From NCBI RefSeq assembly GCF_013371085.1, contig NZ_JABWCV010000008.1, positions 62,001-126,000 of the forward strand: DNA of 64,000 nt, written 5' to 3'. Position 1 is the stretch's first letter. Each line of letters starts with the position of its first letter. This DNA comes from Vreelandella maris (lineage in GTDB: Bacteria > Pseudomonadota > Gammaproteobacteria > Pseudomonadales > Halomonadaceae). Below the pieces are notes generated by a model. The model searched no databases, was not told the origin of the DNA, and saw nothing but the letters and a program-made list of their open reading frames with translations. Both the position numbers and the translations under genes were made by a program. Shown piece by piece: positions 9,386 through 19,584 of this stretch.

Positions 9386-9846
9386 TGCGAACCATGGCAG
9401 CGCTACTACTGCTGGTCATAGCGTTTGGTGCAGCAGCGGGGGGGATCGAACTGCGCGAATTTGACGACCCGGTCATGGAAAAACGCTATCACGATTTAAC
9501 CGCCTCCATGCGCTGCCCGTTGTGTGAAAACCAAGCCATAAACGATTCCGATGCCCCTATCTCGGGGGACATGCGCGAGCGGGTTTACCAACTGCTGCAA
9601 GAGGGGCAGTCGGACATCGAAATCGTCAATCATATGGTCCAGCGGTTTGGCGAATATATTCTCTATAACCCGCGTTTAGAGAGTCGCACCTATCTGCTTT
9701 GGGGGCTGCCGATTGCGTTGGTGCTGCTAGGCGCTCTGGTGGTTGTGTTAATGATTCGTGCTCGCCGAAATGCCTCTGCTAAAGCGCTGAGCGCCGAAGA
9801 GCGCCAGCGTATAGATGCGCTGATTAACCGTAAGAGGTCTTCATGA
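9376..9846 (+). CDS. ccmH: Cytochrome c maturation protein CcmH (N-terminal type)
   Basis: Periplasm-facing thioredox protein of the haem lyase, working with CcmG on apocytochrome thiols. It has a signal peptide, the MRCPLCENQAINDSDAPI motif (redox cysteines 47 and 50), a three-helix domain, then one C-terminal membrane helix near residues 110-130. At 156 residues it is the short CcmH form, with the TPR part encoded separately by ccmI. It overlaps ccmI by 4 bp. Confidence 0.95.
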   Translation: MALMRTMAALLLLVIAFGAAAGGIELREFDDPVMEKRYHDLTASMRCPLCENQAINDSDAPISGDMRERVYQLLQEGQSDIEIVNHMVQRFGEYILYNPRLESRTYLLWGLPIALVLLGALVVVLMIRARRNASAKALSAEERQRIDALINRKRSS

Positions 9847-11081
9847 CGCTGCTCTGGATTGCGATTGCCGTTTTACTGCTCCCCGCGCTGTGGCTGCTGG
9901 TAGCGCCGCTAAGAAACGCGCATCGTTTACATGATCAACAACACGCATTTGAAACCAATGACACCTCTGCCGAGCAGAATGTGGCGATTTTTAAGCGTCG
10001 TTTAACGTCATTAGAAGCGGCGCGAGAGCGTGGCGACATTGACGCCGATCGCTTTGAAGAAGATCGGTTAGAGCTTGAGCGCAGCCTGCTGGAAGACACC
10101 GCCGTGCGCGCGCGCCAGCCGCTCAAGCCAGCAGGAGCGGGACGCCTTATGGTGCCTATCGTTATGGTGGCCGTGGTAGTGGTCAGCGTGCTTTGGTATC
10201 AGCAGCAGGGCGCCGAGGGCGACCTCGTGTTACTCGCCGTACAGCAAGAAGTACAGAATGACCCCGAAGGCTCGCTGAGCATGTATATCGAGCGCATGGA
10301 AGAGCAGGCCGAGCGTCAGCCGGATAACCCAAACGTATGGAGCGCGCTGTTTCCAGTCTATCGCGAAACCGGGCAGATGCCCCAGGCCGTCGATGCGCTT
10401 GAACGCTTGATTGAGATTGAGGGCCGCATTCCACCGCTGCTTGCTCAACTAGCGCAAATTCGTTTCTTTATGGCCGAGCGCGAACTCACCGATGAAGTAC
10501 AGGCCCTGGTCGATGAAACCCTGGCACAAGACCCGCGCCAACCCACCGTGTTGGGTTTGCTAGGGGTTAATGCTTTTGATAATGGTGATTACGAGCAGGC
10601 GATTGATCACTGGCGTCGGGCGATTGCCAACATCGAAGATCCCAATACGGTTACCTCACTACGCGAAGGCATTCGCGTAGCTCAGGAGCGCCTGGGTATC
10701 GAGCCTGAACAAACCACCGCCGAGAGCAGTGGCATTCGCGTGCGGGTCTCGCTGGATGAAGCCCTCGCTGAACGCGTTGACGGCGATGACACGGTGTTCA
10801 TTACCGCGCGTGATTTGGAAGGTGAACTGCCACCGCTGGCCGTGGTACAGGCACAAGTGTCTGAACTGCCCATGACCGTCGTCTTAGATAATAGCGTCGC
10901 CATGTCGCCACAAGCGCAAATCTCCCAGGTACGGCAGGCACGTTTAGTGGTGCGCGTTTCGCCCTCTGGTCAAGCCATGCCCCAGCCGGGGGATCTATTT
11001 GGTGATCTTGAGAGCGTCAGCGTCGGGCCAATCTCAGATGATGAAGCCGCTGAGGTGGTGATTAACCGTGTCTTTGAATAA
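9843..11081 (+). CDS. ccmI: Cytochrome c maturation chaperone CcmI (TPR)
   Basis: Apocytochrome c chaperone of the haem lyase complex. Two N-terminal membrane helices (about residues 2-22 and 98-118) flank a charged cytoplasmic loop. They are followed by a periplasmic TPR region (about 150-280, with PTVLGLLGVNAFDNGDYEQAIDHW) and a C-terminal beta-rich domain. The 412 residues fit a full-length CcmI. It is the last gene of the ccm operon; smc starts 33 bp downstream. Confidence 0.93.
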   Translation: MTLLWIAIAVLLLPALWLLVAPLRNAHRLHDQQHAFETNDTSAEQNVAIFKRRLTSLEAARERGDIDADRFEEDRLELERSLLEDTAVRARQPLKPAGAGRLMVPIVMVAVVVVSVLWYQQQGAEGDLVLLAVQQEVQNDPEGSLSMYIERMEEQAERQPDNPNVWSALFPVYRETGQMPQAVDALERLIEIEGRIPPLLAQLAQIRFFMAERELTDEVQALVDETLAQDPRQPTVLGLLGVNAFDNGDYEQAIDHWRRAIANIEDPNTVTSLREGIRVAQERLGIEPEQTTAESSGIRVRVSLDEALAERVDGDDTVFITARDLEGELPPLAVVQAQVSELPMTVVLDNSVAMSPQAQISQVRQARLVVRVSPSGQAMPQPGDLFGDLESVSVGPISDDEAAEVVINRVFE

Positions 11082-11114
11082 CCCTGCTTTGAATAACAAG
11101 AGCACTATCTCGAC

Positions 11115-14100
11115 ATGCGTTTAACCTCGATTCGCTTAGTCGGGTTCAAGTCGTTTGTGGATCCCGTGACGGTACCCTTCGATGGCAATATGACTGCCAT
11201 CGTGGGCCCCAACGGCTGTGGTAAATCCAACATTATTGACGCCGTGCGCTGGGTTATGGGGGAGTCCTCCGCTAAAACCCTGCGCGGCGAGTCCATGGCC
11301 GACGTCATTTTTAACGGCTCCACTGGCCGAAAGCCGATCAGCCAAGCTTCCATAGAGCTCAAGTTCGACAACCGCGATGGCGGTATGGGCGGCGTTTATG
11401 CGCAGTATGCTGAAATCGTCGTTAGGCGCTTGGTAACGCGGGATGGGCAATCCAACTACTTCTTCAACGGTCAAAAGTGCCGTCGGCGCGATATCGCCGA
11501 CCTGTTTATGGGCACCGGCCTGGGGCCGCGCTCCTACGCCATTATCGGTCAAGGCATGATTTCGCGGTTGATCGAAGCCCGCCCCGACGACCTGCGCTCG
11601 ACGCTGGAAGAGGCCGCGGGCATTTCCAAGTACAAAGAGCGCCGCAGGGAAACCGAAAACCGCATGCGGCGCACCCAGGAGAACCTGGAGCGTCTGGACG
11701 ATATTCGCGAAGAGCTGGATAAACAGCTAGAGCGTCTCAAGCGTCAGGCCGAAGCGGCCAAACGCTATCAAGATCTCAAGGAGCAGGAGTATCGGCTCAA
11801 GGGTGAGCTGGCGCTACTGCGCGGCCGTACCCTGCGGGCGGAGCAGTCCCATCAGGAGAGCCGCGTTCGTGAGTTGGAAATCGCGGTCGAAAAAGATGTC
11901 TTCGGCGTTCGTCAGTGCGAAACTCGCTTGGAACAAGCCCGCGAACAGCACGACGAACTCTCTGAAGTGCTCGACCGCCACCAACAGCAGTTCTTTGAAA
12001 CCACCACGCGCATTGCCCGTCTGGAACAGGATCAGGCCCACCGCCGCAGCCGTGAAACCCAGCTCGCTAATGATATTGCCACGGCTCGCCGCGAATTGGA
12101 CGAGCAGCGCCGGGTTAGCGAAGGTGACCAGACTCGCCTCGCCGCCATTGATGAGCGCTTTGACGATCTGCTTCCCGAGCACGAAGCCTTAGAGGAGCAG
12201 CTCGAAAGCCTTGAACAAGCGCTAGCCGACGCTTCTCCGGCCCTGGAAGCCGCTGAACAGCAGTGGGCCGATGCCGAAACCCGCTGGCGGGATGCCAGTC
12301 GTGACGCTGATCGTAGCCAGGATCAACTGCGTGACCTGGAGCAGCGCATTCAGCGGCTGCAAGCTGAAAATCAGCGCCGCCGCCAGCAGCGCAGTGAGGT
12401 CGCTGACCTCACAGGGCTACGCGAAGAGCATGCTGCATGCGAAGAGCAGTTAGCGGATGCCCAGCAGCAGGCGGAAGGCTTTCAAGCCCAGCGCGATCAA
12501 TGGCAGCAGCGCTATAGCGATGCCAAGGCGGCCTACCAGCAGGCGACTCAAACACGCGATCATCAGCGCGCTGAACTGAGCCAACGTCAGGGGGAGCTGG
12601 CCTCGCTGCAAGCGTTGATTGATGCGGCACTGGTGGATCACGATCCTGCGATAGGCACGACCCTGGAAGCGCATGGATTGGCAGAGGCTCCCCAGCTGGG
12701 CGAGGTGTTACAAGTAGCACCAGGTTGGGAAGCGCTTACTTCCTGGTTGCTTGCGCCATGGCTCAATGCACGTTTAGTCACTCGCCATCAGTTAGCGGCC
12801 TTGCCCGAGGCCTTAGCCACCGATTGGCGTTTGATCGATCAAACCTCGCCAGCTCCTTCTGCCTCGGGTCAGCGATTAGACAGTTTGGTCAAAGGCGCAG
12901 GCGCGCTGGGCGAGTGGTTAGCAAGCATTCACTATACGCAAACGGCCGAAGAGGCAGAGGCGCAGGTAGCGCATTTGGCGCCCGGCGAAAGCGTGGTGAG
13001 CCAGGATGGAGTTTGGTTGGGTCGTGGCTGGCTGCATCAGCAGGCCAACGGTGAAGGAATCGACGGGCTGCTATTGACCCGCCGCCGCTACGACGAGCTA
13101 TCCGCTAAGCGCGAAAGTGAAGAAGAGGCCTTGGCGCTGGCAGAGGAGCAGTGTGAGGCGGCCAGTGAGACGATTGAAGCGCTGGAGCAGGCTCGGGAAC
13201 AGCAGTCCGAACAAGAGCGTGCCCACGCCACCACCCTGCAGCAGTTGGCGGTGAAAGAGCGCAGTTTGGCCCAGCGCTTGGAACACCTTGAAAGTCGTGC
13301 AACGGAGCTCGATGAAGAACTTGCCCAGCTACAAGAGGATGAAGCAGAGTTAGCGCTTACTCTTGATGAGCAGCGTGCCCGCTGGCATGTAGCAATGGAG
13401 CAGCTGGAGAGCACCGCTGAAGTACGGGAAACCAGTGCCGAGCAGCGCAACCGGCAGCGCGAGGCGCGTGATCAACTGACCCAGCAGCATGCGCCGCTCA
13501 AAGCGCAGCAGCAGGCGTTGGCACTTGAGCGTGAACGCTTAAGCGCTGAGCGGGATAGCCTGCGCTCTCAGCAGGCGCGCTCGAGCGACTCTGAGGAGCG
13601 CCTCTCGCTGCGTATTGCCGAGCTTGAAGAGTCGCGGGAGATGTTGGTCGAGCCCGACGAGCTGGCGGGGGAAGAGCTTGAAGAGCTGCTTCATCAGCGT
13701 GAGCAGCAGGAGGGGCGCTTAAACGCGACTCGTCAGCAGGCCCAGGCACTGGCTGAGCAACTGCGTAATGACGAACTTGCCCGCCAACAGCATGAACGTA
13801 ACCTGGAGCAGAGTCGCGAGCAGCTCCAGCAGCGGCGTATGGACGTGCAGGCGCTGGCACTTAAAGCCGCCACCCAGGATGAGCAGCTAACTGAGCTTGG
13901 CCATAACGTCGAGACCCTCGCCGAACAGTTGCCCCAGGAAGCGACGGAAACCCGTTGGCAGGAGCGCCTGGAGAGCACCACGGACAAAATTCGCCGCTTG
14001 GGGGCGATCAACCTCGCCGCCATTGAGGAGTATGATCAACAGGCTGAGCGGCGAAATTATCTGGAAGCGCAGCACGCTGAACTCACCGAAGCGTTGGAAA

Positions 14101-14609
14101 CCCTGGAACGGGCGATTAAGCGTATTGACCAAGAAACCCGGGTGCGTTTCCGCGAGACCTTTGACCAGGTTAATGCCGGGCTGCAGGCGCTGTTCCCTCG
14201 CGTGTTCGGTGGCGGTGCGGCATGGCTAACGCTAACGGGCGATGATCTATTGGAAACCGGCGTGGCGATTATGGCCCGCCCACCGGGTAAGAAGAACAGC
14301 ACCATTCATCTGTTATCGGGCGGTGAAAAAGCGCTTACTGCACTGTCGTTGGTATTCGCAATCTTTCAGCTCAACCCTGCGCCTTTCTGTATGCTGGACG
14401 AAGTAGATGCGCCGCTGGATGACGCTAACGTGGGCCGTTACGCCCGGCTAGTGAAAGAGATGTCCGAGAACGTGCAGTTTATCTATATCACTCACAATAA
14501 AATTGCCATGGAAGCCGCCGAGCGCTTGATGGGGGTGACCATGCAAGAGCCCGGCGTATCGCGGTTAGTCTCGGTGGGTATTGAAGAAGCGGCAGCGCTG
14601 GTCGATTAA
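11115..14609 (+). CDS. smc: Chromosome segregation ATPase Smc
   Basis: Condensin-type SMC protein for chromosome organisation and segregation. The N-terminal head has Walker A GPNGCGKSNIIDAVRW, followed by a long coiled coil (about residues 170-500), a hinge near 510-650, the returning coiled coil, and the C-terminal head with signature LSGGEKALTALSLVFA and Walker B APFCMLDEVDAPLDD. The 1164-residue length is normal. It is close enough to ccmI to be partly cotranscribed. The order smc-zipA-ligA is common in Pseudomonas-like gammaproteobacteria. Confidence 0.97.
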   Translation: MRLTSIRLVGFKSFVDPVTVPFDGNMTAIVGPNGCGKSNIIDAVRWVMGESSAKTLRGESMADVIFNGSTGRKPISQASIELKFDNRDGGMGGVYAQYAEIVVRRLVTRDGQSNYFFNGQKCRRRDIADLFMGTGLGPRSYAIIGQGMISRLIEARPDDLRSTLEEAAGISKYKERRRETENRMRRTQENLERLDDIREELDKQLERLKRQAEAAKRYQDLKEQEYRLKGELALLRGRTLRAEQSHQESRVRELEIAVEKDVFGVRQCETRLEQAREQHDELSEVLDRHQQQFFETTTRIARLEQDQAHRRSRETQLANDIATARRELDEQRRVSEGDQTRLAAIDERFDDLLPEHEALEEQLESLEQALADASPALEAAEQQWADAETRWRDASRDADRSQDQLRDLEQRIQRLQAENQRRRQQRSEVADLTGLREEHAACEEQLADAQQQAEGFQAQRDQWQQRYSDAKAAYQQATQTRDHQRAELSQRQGELASLQALIDAALVDHDPAIGTTLEAHGLAEAPQLGEVLQVAPGWEALTSWLLAPWLNARLVTRHQLAALPEALATDWRLIDQTSPAPSASGQRLDSLVKGAGALGEWLASIHYTQTAEEAEAQVAHLAPGESVVSQDGVWLGRGWLHQQANGEGIDGLLLTRRRYDELSAKRESEEEALALAEEQCEAASETIEALEQAREQQSEQERAHATTLQQLAVKERSLAQRLEHLESRATELDEELAQLQEDEAELALTLDEQRARWHVAMEQLESTAEVRETSAEQRNRQREARDQLTQQHAPLKAQQQALALERERLSAERDSLRSQQARSSDSEERLSLRIAELEESREMLVEPDELAGEELEELLHQREQQEGRLNATRQQAQALAEQLRNDELARQQHERNLEQSREQLQQRRMDVQALALKAATQDEQLTELGHNVETLAEQLPQEATETRWQERLESTTDKIRRLGAINLAAIEEYDQQAERRNYLEAQHAELTEALETLERAIKRIDQETRVRFRETFDQVNAGLQALFPRVFGGGAAWLTLTGDDLLETGVAIMARPPGKKNSTIHLLSGGEKALTALSLVFAIFQLNPAPFCMLDEVDAPLDDANVGRYARLVKEMSENVQFIYITHNKIAMEAAERLMGVTMQEPGVSRLVSVGIEEAAALVD

Positions 14610-14624
14610 CCGCCTTCGCCCTTA

Positions 14625-14723
14625 GTCTTCAAAAGTCTTGCTGAGCAAGAAATTAACGATGGCCGTTTAGTGCGTGTACTTGATGAGCGTTGGGATATTA
14701 AGGTGCATCTACATCTAACATAA
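14625..14723 (+). pseudogene. Relic of a LysR-type regulator C-terminus (candidate)
   Basis: Thirty-two codons open on the plus strand and ending in TAA read AEQEINDGRLVRVLDERW in the middle, which resembles the last part of a LysR substrate-binding domain. No start, no SD and no upstream domain exist here, because smc ends 15 bp before. It is probably a decayed fragment left by a deletion; the match is short, so confidence is modest. Confidence 0.4.
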
Positions 14724-15257
14724 CCGGCCGCCCCATCCGTGCGCAGTAGAAGAATTTTGGAAGAGACTGTAACTATAAACAGCAGTTTGTTAATCATGGA
14801 GTGATAAATATTAAGCAAATACGCAAAAAAATGTCCTAACGCGCTCAAGTTAACTATATTACCTCTATTAATGTTTGGTATTAGAGCGTTAAGCAGCTTA
14901 TAAATGGATATTGGCAAAGGGGATAATTAGCACGTTAGTAAGCAAAAGGCTGAAACGGTTATGCACTTCCCAGCTGTCAAAATGGCTTTTCTAGCTTTCG
15001 AGGTTCCTTTATAAAGCTATGTATAACGATTAAATCAAAGGCTCATGGCACTTTCGGCTGAAGTTAAGGTCGGACTTTTGCCTTAACCGGCTTCAATAAC
15101 AGTGTCAAAAGCGTGAAAATAGCGTAATTATCAGCAAAAATTGGCCCTTTTCATAGCAATCGCGCTATGCTTGGTGGCAAGTACTTATTAAATAGCAGTT
15201 ACCCATATTTAGGCATGGTGCCTTAGCAACCGGCAAGATGACCATGGAACGTTCGAC
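14724..15257. other. AT-rich intergenic region before zipA
   Basis: About 530 bp that are visibly more AT-rich than the flanking genes. I see no convincing ORF, RNA gene or strong terminator. It must hold the zipA promoter, but no clear pair of sigma70 hexamers stands out. A minus-strand frame crossing part of it is not gene-like. Confidence 0.5.
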
Positions 15258-17120
15258 ATGGAACTAAGAGAGTGGCTAATCATTTTAGGGCTGGCGTTGG
15301 TATCGCTCATCGTTATAGACGGTGTGCGAAGGCTTCAACGTCAGCGTCGTGTACCCCGTTTGGATCAGGCGGAAAAGGATCTTTCAGCTAGTCAGCTAGA
15401 AGATGATCCCGATGAAGCTGCTAAAGCCGCAGAGATCAATTGGGAGCTACCCAATGGCGGTGCACGAGTCGTTAAGCCCGCTGACTATAGTGGCTTAGGT
15501 AATAAACCAAAGTTAGAGCGTCAAGAGCATCCTGGCCCTTCCAGAGTGCTTTCTGAGTTTAGGCGTTCGGCGTCAGCTAAAGCAGCCAAGCGCAAAGCTG
15601 CAAAAGCGGAATCCATCGCTAATTCCCAATCAATAGCAGCAGAAAAAACGGAGCGCCCAGCCGTCGCTAAAGCAAATACTGCGACGACTTCACCCTCCAT
15701 GCCGACTGAGCATGAGCGCCTTGAACCCAGTATTTCTATGGCAAGCACTTCAATGAACAGCACTTCAAAGGCCAGTACCTTAAAGGCTGCTGAAGTTCCT
15801 CAGGACAGAGAGGCCGTATCGCAACACGAAGCCGAGCCAACGGCGGCCGCTGATTCTGCTGCAATGGCTAACGCAACCGCTTCTAACGCGAACGCTGAAG
15901 CAACTGAGCCTGCTCGACAGGCCGCTATCAAAGAAGACGCAACGACCCGTGAGGCAGCGGCTTCCACTGACGACATGTCTATTCGTGCAAGCGAAACAGA
16001 GACGGAAGCCTCTGTTCAGCCTGATTATGACGCTGAACCGGTACTGCGTGCTGAGCCAGAAGATGCCGTATTTGCAAAACAAGCTAATGATCATTCTCCT
16101 AAACGTCGTCAGTTGCGCTCCGATACAGCCGGTGAGCACGACGAGCTCGACGATGACGAAGTGGATGAGTACCGGTTAGTCGACTTTGAAGGTATGGGCC
16201 GCTCATTGAAGCGCCGGTTGATTGAGCGTCGTAAAGAGAAGCAGCGCAAAAAGGCTGAGAAAGCGCTGCGAGATAAGGAGCTGGCCAAGCAGAAAGCAGA
16301 ACGTAAAGCAGTGGAAGCGGAACAGCGGCGTGAAGCGAAAGAAGCCGCCGATGCTGAGCGTGCTCGCGTAGCCCAAGAGCAGGCGCAGGCACGTGAAGAG
16401 GCAGCAGCCAATGCAGCGGCCGCGGATAGACTGGCTACCCAGCAGCGAGCGGATGATCAAGCTCGTGAAGCGTCTCGGTACGAAGAGCACCTTTACGAAG
16501 AGGGCTACGCTGCTGACTTTGACGAAAGCATCGATTATGCCAGCGATGCTGCTTATGATGATCGCGCTGCTGATGAGCGCGTGGGGAATGATAGCGTCCG
16601 CATTCATCCCACATTAGAAAAAGCCCTGCGTCACGATGTGAGCGGCGAACACGCCAAAGAGACACTTTCCAGCGCTGAAGAAGTGGTTGTTATCAGCGTT
16701 CTCTCCCGTGACCCAGAAGGTTTTGACGGTAGCAAGCTGCTGGAACTCATGATGGTGTGTGGCTTGCGCTATAGCCGTGAAATGGGCATTTTCCACCGCT
16801 TTGAAACGGAAAGTGATGACAGCGAGCTGCAGTTCTCCATGGTCAATGTGGTTAAACCGGGCACCTTCCCCATTGAAGAGATGGGCGAGTTTATGACGCC
16901 AGGCATCACGTTGTTGATGCCATTGCCGGGTGCGCTCGATAGCGCTGCCGCGTTCGAGGCGATGGTTGAAACCGCCATGGTCGTGGTACGTCATATGGGC
17001 GGCGAACTGAAGGATGAAAACCGCAGTGTGATGACCGCACAAACGATCGAGTTTGCCCGTCAGCGGGTGCGTGAATTTGAGCGTCGCCATCGCCTGCATC
17101 GGCATATGCAAGTCCGCTAA
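15258..17120 (+). CDS. zipA: Cell division protein ZipA with an enlarged linker
   Basis: FtsZ-binding membrane anchor of the divisome. One N-terminal membrane helix (EWLIILGLALVSLIVIDGV) has the N-out topology typical of ZipA. A very long Ala/Glu/Lys-rich linker (about residues 35-480) includes a strongly basic and acidic coiled-coil-like stretch near 300-390. The globular ZipA domain (about 485-615, with GSKLLELMMVCGLRYSREMG) binds the FtsZ tail. At 620 residues it is almost twice the E. coli protein, all of the excess in the linker. A strong terminator follows. Confidence 0.92.
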   Translation: MELREWLIILGLALVSLIVIDGVRRLQRQRRVPRLDQAEKDLSASQLEDDPDEAAKAAEINWELPNGGARVVKPADYSGLGNKPKLERQEHPGPSRVLSEFRRSASAKAAKRKAAKAESIANSQSIAAEKTERPAVAKANTATTSPSMPTEHERLEPSISMASTSMNSTSKASTLKAAEVPQDREAVSQHEAEPTAAADSAAMANATASNANAEATEPARQAAIKEDATTREAAASTDDMSIRASETETEASVQPDYDAEPVLRAEPEDAVFAKQANDHSPKRRQLRSDTAGEHDELDDDEVDEYRLVDFEGMGRSLKRRLIERRKEKQRKKAEKALRDKELAKQKAERKAVEAEQRREAKEAADAERARVAQEQAQAREEAAANAAAADRLATQQRADDQAREASRYEEHLYEEGYAADFDESIDYASDAAYDDRAADERVGNDSVRIHPTLEKALRHDVSGEHAKETLSSAEEVVVISVLSRDPEGFDGSKLLELMMVCGLRYSREMGIFHRFETESDDSELQFSMVNVVKPGTFPIEEMGEFMTPGITLLMPLPGALDSAAAFEAMVETAMVVVRHMGGELKDENRSVMTAQTIEFARQRVREFERRHRLHRHMQVR

Positions 17121-17136
17121 ATCACATCGGCTGTTC

Positions 17137-17171
17137 AACACCCGCCTTCTTGCCAGAAGGCGGGTGTTTTT
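17137..17171 (+). terminator. Rho-independent terminator after zipA
   Basis: A perfect 14-bp GC-rich stem with loop TGCC is followed by a run of T residues, 16 bp after the zipA stop. It separates zipA from ligA transcription. Confidence 0.92.
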
Positions 17172-17236
17172 GTTCAATAAGCGCTAATTTTACAGTCGTT
17201 CAGTTTTCACGTTCGTTCAATTTTTAAATTGCTTAG

Positions 17237-19308
<2,072 letters not shown>

Positions 19309-19309
<1 letters not shown>

Positions 19310-19584
19310 TGAGCCGTTTTATTGAAGTGCCCGCAAGAATGCTGCCACCGGAAACGCTCGATGCGCTGCTTGAGGCGTTTGTGACCCGCCAGGGTTACGA
19401 CACGACCGATACCACGGGCGAGGGCATGCATGGTTGGGTAGCCGAGCTCAAAAAGCAGCTTGAGCGTAACGAACTGATCATCGCCCATGACCTTGAGCTG
19501 GAGATGACCGAGGTCATGACCCTAGCACGGTGGCGCTCGTTTGGCCGTGACATAGCCGACGACGAAGAAGAGGGCGACTACTGA
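19309..19584 (+). CDS. yheU: YheU/UPF0270 family protein
   Basis: A 91-residue protein with the YheU family pattern: FIEVPARMLPPETLDALLEA followed by FVTRQGYDTTD and a helical C-terminal half. Function is unknown in the family. The ATG at 19309 overlaps the ligA stop (TAATG), suggesting translational coupling. Its 3' end overlaps the 3' end of the convergent mnmC gene by 7 bp. Confidence 0.8.

Noticed and set aside
14606..14917. 103-residue minus-strand frame between smc and zipA
   Set aside because: No family pattern, poor SD, and it covers the plus-strand LysR-like relic and AT-rich spacer; probably chance.
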